Below are positions 54,179-63,300 of a DNA stretch of 64,000 nt, piece after piece. The stretch's first letter is position 1, and each line of letters opens with the position of its first letter. The stretch comes from an uncultured Rhodospirillaceae bacterium (GTDB lineage: Bacteria > Pseudomonadota > Alphaproteobacteria > Rhodospirillales > Casp-alpha2), in contig CAJWCU010000016.1 of the NCBI GenBank assembly GCA_913030825.1, positions 1 to 64,000 of the forward strand. The letters are read 5' to 3'. The notes under the pieces are model-generated. The model worked only from the letters and a program-made list of their open reading frames with translations, was not told where the DNA came from and made no database searches. The translations under genes and the position numbers were made by a program.

Positions 54179-54973
54179 TTGACCAACCAGACCACCGGGG
54201 GCCAGGGCGGCCCCACGGCCAGCCTTGTGCTCTATCACGCCTGGGCCTCCTCGGCATCGCGCAAGGTGCGCATGTGCCTTCATGAAAAGGGCCTCGAGTT
54301 CGAAGCCAAGATCGTCGACCTGAACAAGTTCGAACACCATCAGGATTGGTACAAGAAGCTGAACCCGTCGGGCATCGTTCCGGCGTTGATGATCGACGGC
54401 GTGCCGCTGGTCGAAAGCAACTTCATCAACGAATACCTGGACGAAACCTATCCGGCGCCGCCGCTGCGCCCGACCGACCCGATGCTGCTGCACGACATGC
54501 GGCTGTGGTGCAAATACATCGACGACACCTGCCTACCCGCGATCCAGAAGCACAACTGGATGCACCATTTCCACCCCATGGCCCGTGAATGGTCGGACGA
54601 GGAACTGGAACGCCGGCTCGACGCCATCCCGACCCAGAACCGCAAGCACGTCTGGTACCGCATGGCCCGCGATCCCTATACGGACGAGGAACTGGAAGCG
54701 GCTCTGGACATCCTGCGCGACATGCTCGACCGCATCGAAGCGCGGGTCGCCAAGACCGGCTTCGTCACCGGCGACGCCTATTCGTTGTCGGATATCGCGG
54801 CGGCCCCCTACGTGATCCGCACGGAGGAACTGCGGCCCGAGGAAGTCTCGGCCGCCAAGCGCCCGGCCCTTGCCCCCTGGTGGCAGGCGATTAAGGCGCG
54901 CCCCGCCTACAAGGCCGCCCATATGGAGCCGTTCAACGAACAGTGCTGGTCGGGGTGGACCCCGCCCTCGTAA
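54179..54973 (+). CDS. glutathione S-transferase family protein (TTG start)
   Basis: 264 residues. The start is TTG at 54179, 7 bp after GGAGA, since no ATG precedes the fold. N-terminal domain LVLYHAWASSASRKVRMCLHEKGLEFEAKIVDL with Ser cluster, then NPSGIVPALMIDG and LVESNFINEYLDETYP (glutathione gamma-Glu site VES). The C-terminal domain is longer than usual, resembling beta-etherase-like GSTs. Substrate not assignable. Confidence 0.83.
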   Translation: MTNQTTGGQGGPTASLVLYHAWASSASRKVRMCLHEKGLEFEAKIVDLNKFEHHQDWYKKLNPSGIVPALMIDGVPLVESNFINEYLDETYPAPPLRPTDPMLLHDMRLWCKYIDDTCLPAIQKHNWMHHFHPMAREWSDEELERRLDAIPTQNRKHVWYRMARDPYTDEELEAALDILRDMLDRIEARVAKTGFVTGDAYSLSDIAAAPYVIRTEELRPEEVSAAKRPALAPWWQAIKARPAYKAAHMEPFNEQCWSGWTPPS

Positions 54974-54985
54974 TCACAGTCTCAA

Positions 54986-55018
54986 GCGCGATGGGGTCGG
55001 CGGGGTCGGCCATCGCGC
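54986..55018. terminator. hairpin between GST and EAL genes
   Basis: Arms GCGCGATGG and CCATCGCGC, perfect 9 bp with a 15-nt loop, between convergent genes. Likely bidirectional terminator, moderate support. Confidence 0.5.
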
Positions 55019-55061
55019 GCCCTTGTTCGGCGGTTCGGAGGCGTAGGCCGCCCCCTCCGCC

Positions 55062-55832
55062 TCAGACGGCCGAGAAATCGGGCTCCGGCAGGGTTTCAAT
55101 CACTGGCTTGCCGAACAGGTAGCCCTGGAAATAATCGGTTCCCAGGGTGCGCAGGGCAACCATGTCTTCTTTCGTTTCCACGCCTTCGGCGATGACCTTG
55201 ATGCCGAGCGCCTGCGCCGTCTTGATCGCCCCTTCGGTGATCGTCCTCTTGACTATGTCCCCGGCGATCCCCTGGCACAATTCCATGTCCAGTTTCAGGA
55301 TCTGCGGCTTGAACTTGGTCAACAGGTTCAGGCCGGCGTAACCGGCCCCGAAATCGTCGATGGCGGTGATGAACCCGCGTTCGCGGTAGGCTTCGAAAAT
55401 GCCCATCAGATGGGCCGGGTCTTCGATCGGCTCGGCCTCGGTCACCTCGAACATGATCTGGTTGAGCGGCAGGTTATAAGTATCCGCCGCCTCCATCGTC
55501 GCGCGGATGCAGGTTTCCGGCCGGTACACGGCATTGGGCAGGAAATTGATGCTGAGCTTGCAGTTCAGCCCCAATTCGGAGGCAAGCTGGACCGCGCGCA
55601 CGCGGCAGGTCTGGTCGAAGGCGTAGCGGTTGTCGTTCGTCACGCGGGACAAGACCGCCCCCGCCCCGGCGCCGTCCTTGCCCCGGACCAGGGCTTCGTA
55701 GGCGAAGACGCTTTTGGTCTCCAGGTCGACGATGGGCTGGAACGCCATGGTGATTTCGAAATCGAGGGGATTCGATTCCAGGCATTGCTTGCAGCCGAGC
55801 GGGCGAAAATCGGGATTTCCTTCGTAGGCCAT
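55062..55832 (-). CDS. EAL-domain c-di-GMP phosphodiesterase-like protein
   Basis: 256 residues from ATG 55832. A short Cys-containing leader (GCKQCLES) precedes a complete EAL domain: AYEALVRG, NFLPNAVY, MFEVTEAE, AIDDFGAGYAGLNLL, LKLDMELC and IAEGVE. Both Asp of the DDFG motif are present, unlike in the EAL protein at 40.2 kb, so hydrolysis of c-di-GMP is plausible. No sensor domain is fused. Ribosome binding site weak. Confidence 0.88.
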   Translation of the reverse strand: MAYEGNPDFRPLGCKQCLESNPLDFEITMAFQPIVDLETKSVFAYEALVRGKDGAGAGAVLSRVTNDNRYAFDQTCRVRAVQLASELGLNCKLSINFLPNAVYRPETCIRATMEAADTYNLPLNQIMFEVTEAEPIEDPAHLMGIFEAYRERGFITAIDDFGAGYAGLNLLTKFKPQILKLDMELCQGIAGDIVKRTITEGAIKTAQALGIKVIAEGVETKEDMVALRTLGTDYFQGYLFGKPVIETLPEPDFSAV

Positions 55833-55973
55833 TTTCAAACTCAGTATCAAAAAGTGGAATGTGTTCGGTCTGGAAAATAGGCGATCGGGCGATGCATTTC
55901 CACCCGGAGCGGTGGGAAACACCCGTGTCGCCGCAGGTGCGACACGATGACACAGGAAAATCGCGGGAAAGCG

Positions 55974-56369
55974 CTAGTCCTTCGGCTTCAAATCCAGCGA
56001 CGCCGAATTAATGCAGTAACGCAGGCCCGTCGGCTGCGGCCCGTCGGGGAAGACATGGCCCAGATGGGCGTCGCAGTTGGAACAGACGACCTCAACCCGG
56101 CGCATGAAGAAGCTGGTGTCCTCGTGCTCGATTACCGCATCCTCGGCGACGGGCGCGTAATAGCTGGGCCAACCGGTGCCGCTGTCGAATTTGGTGTCGG
56201 ATGAGAACAGGGGGGCGCCGCAGCAGACGCAGGTATAGGTCCCCGCGTCCTTGCAGTCATGATACTTGCCGGTGAAGGCGCGCTCGGTCCCCGCCTTGCG
56301 GGCCACCTTGTATTGTTCGTCCGTCAGCTGCGCACGCCATTCGGCGTCGGATTTCTCGATCTTGGTCAT
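55974..56369 (-). CDS. msrB: peptide-methionine (R)-S-oxide reductase
   Basis: 131 residues. Zinc ligands CVCC and CSNC, catalytic Cys in RYCINSASL, and the SGTGWPSYY signature. Repairs R-methionine sulfoxide in proteins. Cytoplasmic, no signal. Separated from the acyl-CoA dehydrogenase gene upstream by a terminator-like hairpin. Confidence 0.95.
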   Translation of the reverse strand: MTKIEKSDAEWRAQLTDEQYKVARKAGTERAFTGKYHDCKDAGTYTCVCCGAPLFSSDTKFDSGTGWPSYYAPVAEDAVIEHEDTSFFMRRVEVVCSNCDAHLGHVFPDGPQPTGLRYCINSASLDLKPKD

Positions 56370-56416
56370 GGTCCGTTTTCCCCAAATCCGGTGAGAACAT
56401 GCCGATCATATAAGGA

Positions 56417-56438
56417 GGCCCCGCCAAATGGCGAGGCC
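56417..56438 (-). terminator. terminator of acyl-CoA dehydrogenase
   Basis: On the minus strand GGCCTCGCC-ATTT-GGCGGGGCC, a 9-bp stem with one G-U pair, 4-nt loop, followed by TCCTTATAT. Lies 56 bp after the dehydrogenase stop. Confidence 0.6.
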
Positions 56439-56493
56439 CCTCGCGTGAAGTTTACCGGCCGGGGTTTCCGTCCGGCGAAACGGACCTGGCCGC

Positions 56494-57705
56494 TTAGGCC
56501 TGGCCCTTCGCCGCCAACTTGGTGAAACCGTCCCGGGTCTGCGGCAGTTTGCGTTCCAGAATCTGGGTCGCCACCATGTTGCGCAGAACCTGCGCCGTGC
56601 CGCCGCCGATGGTGAACATGCGCGCATCGCGGTACATGCGTTCCATCGGCAGGTTCCGGGAATAGCCCATGGCGCCGAACATCTGCAGCGCGTCGGACGT
56701 CACCTTGATCGCCATTTCCGAGGTGAAGATCTTGGCCTGGGCCGCCAACGTCATGTCGGGGAAGCCGGTCTGGTTGGTTTCGGCGCTGGCCGCCGCGCGG
56801 TAGATCAGCGTCTGCGCCGCCGTGACCTGGGTCGCCATATCGACCAGCATCCATTGCAGGCCCTGGAATTCGGCGATCGGGCGGCCGAACTGTTCGCGTT
56901 CCTTGGTATAGGCGAGGCCCCGCTCATAAGCCCCTTCGGCAAGGCCGAGGGCGACCGTGCCGGCGCCCACGCGCTGCGAGTTATAGGCCGTCATCAGCCC
57001 GGCGAAGCCGCGCTTGATGCCCTGGGGCGGGATCACGGCCATGGATTCGTGAACTTCCAGATTCTCGAAGATGACCTCGCATTCCGGAATGCCGCGCAGG
57101 CCCATGGCCGGTTCGCGCTTGCCGATGATCAGGCCGGGGTGTTCGCCCCGGATGGCGAGGAAGCCGCCGATGCCCTGTTCTTCGCCGTTTTCGATGACGC
57201 GGGCGAAGATCAGGTGGATCTTCGAGACGCCGGCACCGGTGATCCAATGCTTGGTGCCGTTGATGACGTAGGTATCGCCCTTTTTCACTGCCGTCGTCGT
57301 CATATCGGTGGCCGCACTGCCCGCACCCGGCTCCGTGATGCAGATCGCGGGCTTGTCGCCGGCCAGGACGTGTTCGGCGCACAATTTCTTCTGGTCTTCA
57401 GAGCCGTATTTCATGACGGCGGAGATGGCGCCCATATTAGCCTCGACCACGATGCGCGCGGTGACGCCGCAATGCTTGGCCATTTCCTCGACCACCAGCA
57501 CGGCGTCCAGGAAGGTCCGCCCCTTGCCCCCATAGGCTTCGGGGATGGTCATGCCCATGAACCCGGCTTCCTTCAGAAGCTTGACGTTGTCCCAGGGATA
57601 TTCCTCGGTTCGGTCGACCTCGGCGGCGCGTTCGGCGATGGGGCCTTCGGCCAATTCGCGGGCTTTGGCCTGCAGGGCCTTCTGGTCGTCGGTCAGGTCG
57701 AACAT
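56494..57705 (-). CDS. acyl-CoA dehydrogenase
   Basis: FAD-dependent alpha,beta-dehydrogenase, 403 residues. Motifs: ICITEPGAGSAATDMTTTAVKKGDTYVINGTKHWITGAGVS, GNAT-like catalytic region QMFGAMGYSRNLPMERMYRDARMFTIGGGTAQVLRNMVA with the conserved G-G-T. Electrons go to ETF and then ETF-QO (encoded at 16.8 kb). The CoA-transferase gene lies 51 bp upstream on the same strand, suggesting an operon that activates and oxidises an organic acid. Confidence 0.92.
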   Translation of the reverse strand: MFDLTDDQKALQAKARELAEGPIAERAAEVDRTEEYPWDNVKLLKEAGFMGMTIPEAYGGKGRTFLDAVLVVEEMAKHCGVTARIVVEANMGAISAVMKYGSEDQKKLCAEHVLAGDKPAICITEPGAGSAATDMTTTAVKKGDTYVINGTKHWITGAGVSKIHLIFARVIENGEEQGIGGFLAIRGEHPGLIIGKREPAMGLRGIPECEVIFENLEVHESMAVIPPQGIKRGFAGLMTAYNSQRVGAGTVALGLAEGAYERGLAYTKEREQFGRPIAEFQGLQWMLVDMATQVTAAQTLIYRAAASAETNQTGFPDMTLAAQAKIFTSEMAIKVTSDALQMFGAMGYSRNLPMERMYRDARMFTIGGGTAQVLRNMVATQILERKLPQTRDGFTKLAAKGQA

Positions 57706-57756
57706 GGGTATCTTTCCTTTTATGCGTGTTCAAATGAGGCGGCGATCCGGCCCCCG

Positions 57757-58995
57757 TTAGATCAATCCGTCGTCGCGCATCTTCGCGCGGTCTTCGTCGC
57801 TCAGGTCCAGCAGGTCGGCCAGAACCTCGTCCGTATGCTGGCCCAGGGTCGGCGGCGGCATTCGGTAGGTCACCGGCGTGTCGGACAACTTGATGGGGTT
57901 GCCCAGCAACGCGACCTTGCCGCCCTCGGCCAAGGGCTGATCCATTTCGATCTTCATTTCCCGGTGCTGGATCTGCGGGTCCTCGAAGGTCTGCTCCAGG
58001 TTATAGACGGGGGCGGCGGGGACGGTGCGCGCCTCCAGCCCATCGATCCATTCCTGGGTCGTCTTGTTGGGCGTCACGGCCTGAATCAATGGGATCAGCT
58101 CCTCCCGGTTCACAAGCCGCTTCGGGTTGGTGTCGAACCGCGGATCGGTCGCCAGTTCCGGCACGCCCGCGAATTCGCAGAACCGCTGGTACTGCCCGTC
58201 GTTGCCGGCGGCGAGATAGAAATAACCGTCCTTCGTCGGGAAGACCTGATAGGGCACGATGTTGGCGTGCTGGTTGCCGCGCCGCTTGGGCAATTCGCCC
58301 GAGGTAAAATAATTGAGCCCTTCGTTTGCCGTCCAGGCGACCGTGGTGTCGAGCAAGCCCAGATCGATGGCCTGGCCCTTGCCCGTTTTGTCGCGGTGGC
58401 GGAGTGCGGCCAGGATCGCGGTCGAGGCATACATCCCGCACATGATATCGGAAATGCCGACACCGACACGCACGGGCTCGCCGTCCGGATCGCCGGTCAG
58501 GCTCATGATGCCGCCCATGGCCTGGGCCAGGGCATCGTAGCCCGGGCGCTTGGCATAGGGTCCGGTCTCGCCGAAGCCGGTGATGTGGCAGTAGACCAGT
58601 TCGGGGAATTCGTCCTTCAGGTCGTCGTAGCCAAGGCCGAATTTCTCCAACCCACCGACCTTCATGTTGTGCGCCATAACGTCGCAATGCTTCAACAGCT
58701 TCTTGATCAAGGCGACGCCCTCGGGCCGCGAGAAATCGATCGTTACCGACCGTTTATTGCGGTTGACCGACAGGTAATAGGCGCTTTCGTCCAGATCGCC
58801 GCCGTCGGCCGCCGTCAGGAATGGCGGGCCCCAGCGGCGCGTGTCGTCGCCGACGCCGGGGCGTTCGATCTTGATCACGTCGGCGCCCAGGTCGCCCAGC
58901 AATTGACCGCAGGTCGGCCCGGCCAGAATACGGGTCATGTCGAGGATACGGATGCCCGCGAGGGGCCCGGTGGAGGACGTGTCGGATGAGGTCAT
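57757..58995 (-). CDS. CaiB/BaiF family CoA-transferase
   Basis: Class III CoA-transferase, 412 residues. LAGIRILDMTRILAGPTCGQLLGDLGADVIKIERPG opens the family fold; YLSVNRNKRSVTID and DVMAHNMKVGGLEKFGL follow, then the catalytic Asp region in PGYDALAQAMGGIMSLTGDPDG. Moves CoA between carboxylic acids. Likely cotranscribed with the acyl-CoA dehydrogenase; substrate pair unknown. Confidence 0.92.
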   Translation of the reverse strand: MTSSDTSSTGPLAGIRILDMTRILAGPTCGQLLGDLGADVIKIERPGVGDDTRRWGPPFLTAADGGDLDESAYYLSVNRNKRSVTIDFSRPEGVALIKKLLKHCDVMAHNMKVGGLEKFGLGYDDLKDEFPELVYCHITGFGETGPYAKRPGYDALAQAMGGIMSLTGDPDGEPVRVGVGISDIMCGMYASTAILAALRHRDKTGKGQAIDLGLLDTTVAWTANEGLNYFTSGELPKRRGNQHANIVPYQVFPTKDGYFYLAAGNDGQYQRFCEFAGVPELATDPRFDTNPKRLVNREELIPLIQAVTPNKTTQEWIDGLEARTVPAAPVYNLEQTFEDPQIQHREMKIEMDQPLAEGGKVALLGNPIKLSDTPVTYRMPPPTLGQHTDEVLADLLDLSDEDRAKMRDDGLI

Positions 58996-59157
58996 GGAGT
59001 GTTCCGTTGGCGCGTTGGTCTTTTGTTATGAGTTGGGCATGCTACACGGCGGGACGCGAGGCACAAGAGCCAAACGCCCCGCTGCCGTTTGCCATGAACG
59101 ACGGGCGTTCCCGACCGTCCGGGGCGGGCGCGGAAACGCGCCGCCGCGGATGAGGGA

Positions 59158-60012
59158 TCAGCCCGCCTGTTCCAGTTCGACGTGCGCCGGCTTGCCCTGC
59201 ACGCCCTTGTACAGAATGCCCTGACGCAGCTTCATGATCCGCGTGTATTCGGCGACGGCGGCCGCGTCCATATCGACCTCGACCGGTTTTTCATGAATGA
59301 AGTTGCCGTGGGTGTCCTCGCCACGCACCAACCAGGCGCAATCCTTGTCGGCGTTGATCTGCGAAACCTCGGGCCGGATGTAGCGCACGGCGAACCCGAT
59401 GCGCCGGTCATCCGTGGTGTTCGGCGTCGAAGCATGAGCCATCATCACGTGATGCAGGGAAATCTCGCCGGGATTGAGCGGCATGTAGACGGCTTCATCT
59501 TCATTCACGTCGACCGCCAATTCCTGGCCCCGGGTCAGCAGGTTGTTCTTGTCCAGGGTGTCGCGGTGTTCCATCTGCGCCCATTTGTGGCTGCCGGGAA
59601 CGACCTTCATGCAGCCGGATTCGACCGTCGCCGGCGACAGCGCGATCCAGGCGGTGACCACGTCCGGCTTGGACAGCCCCCAATAGGTCGCGTCCTGATG
59701 CCAGGAGACGAAGCCCGGATCCTGGGCGTCCTTGACGAACAGCGAGCAGCCCCAGGCCAGCAGGTTGGGGCCGAGCACATCCTCGACGGCGTCGAGAATC
59801 TTGGGGTGCGAAACGAGATCGCGGGCCCAGGTCTGCAGCAGGTATAGCTTCTGGCCGCGCGACAATTCGTACCAGCCGCCCTGGGCGGTCTCGTATTCCT
59901 CGAAACGCCGGCGATAGGAAAGCGCGTCTTCCGCGCTCATGACCGGAATGGGGGCGACGTATCCGTTCTTTTCGTAACCCGCGACCTGATCGTCCGTCAG
60001 AATTTTCGGCAT
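59158..60012 (-). CDS. phytanoyl-CoA dioxygenase (PhyH) family protein
   Basis: 284 residues from ATG 60012 with GGAGGA upstream. Fe(II)/2-oxoglutarate fold: SWHQDATYWG supplies the His-x-Asp pair, HHVMMAHAS the distal His and RRIGFAVRYI the oxoglutarate Arg. Family members hydroxylate acyl-CoAs or small molecules. Same strand as the CoA-transferase, 162 bp upstream of it. The substrate is not assignable. Confidence 0.88.
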   Translation of the reverse strand: MPKILTDDQVAGYEKNGYVAPIPVMSAEDALSYRRRFEEYETAQGGWYELSRGQKLYLLQTWARDLVSHPKILDAVEDVLGPNLLAWGCSLFVKDAQDPGFVSWHQDATYWGLSKPDVVTAWIALSPATVESGCMKVVPGSHKWAQMEHRDTLDKNNLLTRGQELAVDVNEDEAVYMPLNPGEISLHHVMMAHASTPNTTDDRRIGFAVRYIRPEVSQINADKDCAWLVRGEDTHGNFIHEKPVEVDMDAAAVAEYTRIMKLRQGILYKGVQGKPAHVELEQAG

Positions 60013-60313
60013 GCTGTCCTCCATATGCGAAAAAGCGCCCGGTTCTCCCGGGTTCACTGATTGACCGATATTTTATGCCGGACGGAGCCTTGGGGCCAGC
60101 CCCCGCCGATTTCCCTATAAAAAGGCTCTAATCGGGCCTTGGGCGCAAGCGAGTTTTGTTTAAGCTGCTATCAAGGAAACCTCACGCTGGCCATTCCAGC
60201 ATGAAGAAAAACTCACGGCCTCAACCGAACGCAGGTTGGCAGAGCGGCACGTCCCGCCCGGCCCCGGGCCCCGCCGTTGAAACGGGGCCCCTGTCCGAAA
60301 TTCGAGGGTCTAC
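60013..60313. other. intergenic region with RTX-gene terminator hairpin
   Basis: About 300 bp without a gene. It holds a perfect 8-bp inverted repeat GGGCCCCG/CGGGGCCC at 60266-60290 with a 9-nt loop, 24 bp after the RTX gene stop; there is no T-run. The AT-rich part at 60110-60165 may contain the PhyH promoter on the minus strand. Nothing else seen. Confidence 0.5.
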
Positions 60314-63300
60314 TTAGGTGACGTTGAAGTCGCTGTCGTCGAGCGCCGCACCATCCGTGTCGGTGAGCTCGATCTCCATGTCCGTCTGGGCATCGCCGTC
60401 GGCGTCGATCTCCAAAATCTTGGTCTGGTCGTTGAACCGCGCCTGGGTGTTTCCGGCACCGTCGAAGGCATTGGTTTCGTCGCCCAGGAAGGCGAAGGTG
60501 CCGGTCACGAATTCGGAGAAGTCGAGAGTGTCGACGGCGCTGGACGACGTACCGGCGTCGAAGTCTTCGATCACGTCGCGCATCGCCGCCCCGGTGGCCG
60601 ATTCCTCGGCCGACCGGTAGATGAAGACGTCGTTGCCGTCGCCGCCGATCAGGTAATCCTGACCCAGGCCGCCGATGATGGTGTCGTCGTCGTCGCCCGT
60701 TTCGACGATGTCGTCGCCGTCGCCGGCATCAATCACGTTGTCGCCGCCGTAGGCCCAGATGTCGTCGTTGCCGCCGCCGCCGAACACGATGGAGCCGCCG
60801 TCGTCCAGGGTGACGAAATCGTCGCCGTCGCCGGCGTCGACATAGTTCTCGCCCCAGCCGGCCTCGATATCGTCGTCACCGGCACCGCCGTAAAGCTCGT
60901 TGTCGCCGTCACCGGCATAGATGATGTCGTGGCCGTTGCCACCGTCGATGAGGTTGTCGCCGTCGCCGACGTCCAGGTCATCGTCGCCGTCGCCGCCGTA
61001 GATCACGTTGTCGCCGTCGTCGAAGATGACCAAATCGTCCCCGGCGCCGCCGTAGATCGTGTTGTCGCCGTCAAGGCCGTCGATGATGTCGTCGCCGTCG
61101 CCGCCGTCGATCACGTTGTCGCCGTTGGAGACCAGGATTTCGTCGTCGCCGTCGCCGCTGTCGATCTCATTGTCGCCGTCGCCCAGGTCGATCACATCGT
61201 TGCCCAGCCCCGCGAAGACACGGTTGTCGCCGTCGCCGCCGACGATATCGTCGTCGCCCGCACCGCCGGTGATTTCATTGTCGCCGTCGAAGAATTCGAT
61301 TTCGTCGTCGCCGTCGCCGCCGTCCACGATGTTGTCGCCGTCGCCCAGCAGGATCGTGTCGTTGCCGAGACCGCCCAACGCCGTGTTATCGCCGTCCAGG
61401 CCGCGCAGGATGTCGTCGCCGTCGTCGCCGTCCAGGAGATTGTCCCCGGCGCCGCCGATCAGGTCGTCGTCGCCCAAACCGCCATAGATGCTGTCGTGGC
61501 CGGTACCGCCGATCAGGGTGTCGTTTCCGCCGAGACCGTGGATTTCGTCATGCCCGGCAAGACCGTCGATCACATCGTCGCCGGACGAGCCGATCAGCAG
61601 ATCATTGCCCGAGGTCGCCGTGTCCGGCACGTCTTCGACCGTCACCACGAAGGTTTCCGTATAGGTCAGGCCGCCCGCATCGGTCGCCGTGACGTCCACG
61701 GAAACCGACGGCGTCGCCTCGAAGTCAAGCGCCACGCCATCCTTCAGCTTCAACTGTCCGCCGACGACCTCGAAACGATTGTCGCTGACCGCCAGGGTAT
61801 GGGTATCGCCGGCGTCCGGGTCGGTAACGGTCAGGTCGCCGACGACCCAACCGGTTTCGTTTTCCGGGACCGGGTCTGCGTCGAGGGCGATATCCGTCGG
61901 CGCCGCATTGCCCGAGGGCAGCGTCAGGACGAAAGCCGCGGCGACCGACGCGCTGGCGCTATTGGACTGTTCCGTCGCCGTCGCCGTGACGGTCACGTCG
62001 ATGTCGCCCTGCGCACCCGAAGGCAGGGTGGCGGTCAGGCCCGCCAGATCGCCGGCGGTCAGGCTGAAGGAGCCGTCCGTATTCGCCGTTCCGGCTGAAA
62101 GCAACGTGCCCGCGGGCAGACCGGAGACGGTCAGGCCGAGAATTTCCGAGCCGTCCGTATCGGTCAGCGCCGAGGCGATGTCGAGGGTGACCGGCTGACC
62201 GGCCTGTCCTGTCACGTCCTGAACGGTCAGCGTCGGCTGGTCGGCGACGGCGTCGATTTCGAAAGTGACTGTCGCCGTCGATTGCGCACCGGCGACGTCG
62301 ACCGCCGTGTAGGTGAAGCTCGCCGCACCCGAGTAGTCGGCCGCCGGGGTGAACACCACGTCGCCGTTGCCGTCGAGGGCGACCGTGCCGCCGACCGGGT
62401 CGCCGACCGCGCCGATGGTCAGCACGTCATTGACGTCCGCGTCCGTATCGTTCGCCAAAAGATCCGCCGCCGGAATCGTCAGAGGCGTATCTTCCAGGGC
62501 ATTGCCGACCACGTCGGCCGCCGCCACGGGGCCGTCGTTGGTGCCGGTGACGGTGATCGTCACCAGGCCTTCGTCAACGTCGCCGTCGGCGTCGGTCACC
62601 CGATAGGTGAAGGTCTCGACCGCCGTTTCGCCGTCGCCCAGGCCATCGAAGGCGTTGCCCGGATCGTAGGTGAAAGTGCCGTCGGGATTGAAGGTCAGCG
62701 CACCTTGGGCCGGGCCGGAGACCAGGTCCACGGCGGCCACCAGATCAGGCGCCAGGTCGTTGTCCAGGACCGATCCGGAGACCGCCGCGTGCTCGCCCGT
62801 CGTCGTATAGCTGTCGTCCGTCGCCGTGACGGCGTCGTCGATCGTGTCCATGACCTGACCGTCGACGATCAGGTTCAGTTCCTCGATGCCCTTGACCGTC
62901 AGATCGAAGGCCTGGAATTCAAAGGTGTCGTTGCCTGTGTTCGTGCCGGGACCGCACCACCAGTTCTGGCCCCACCACCAGCCGCCATGACCATGGCCAT
63001 GCCCGCCGCCCGAACCGCTGTCGTCCAGAGAAGCCACGAAATCGGCGATGTCCTGCTGTACGGCGGCGCTGAACCAATCGTCCTGCGTCATTTCCAGCGT
63101 CAGGGTATCGTCGCCTTTGCCGCCGTCGTATTCGTCGCGGCTGCCGCTGTTGAGGGACACATCGTAGATCAGCGTGTCGTCGCCCTTGCCGCCGTCGACT
63201 TCGTCGTTGCCGGCGCCGCCCTGGAGCACGTCGTCGCCGTCGTCGCCGTAAATCTCGTCGTTGCCGGCGCCGCCGTCGATCGTGTCATCGCCGTCGTTGC

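Noticed and set aside
56854-58989. Open frame of 711 codons on the plus strand
   Set aside because: It is the complement of the acyl-CoA dehydrogenase and CoA-transferase genes, with His/Asp/Gly/Arg-rich antisense composition and no motif. High GC creates such shadows.
60679-61399. Regular direct repeats considered as CRISPR or VNTR
   Set aside because: The repeat is in frame with RTX nonapeptides, has no spacer structure and lies within one coding sequence.
60929-62098. Val/Ala-rich repetitive frame on the plus strand
   Set aside because: It is the complement of the RTX repeats (AVVAV-type repeats arise from GGDGDD codons). No start context or known fold.
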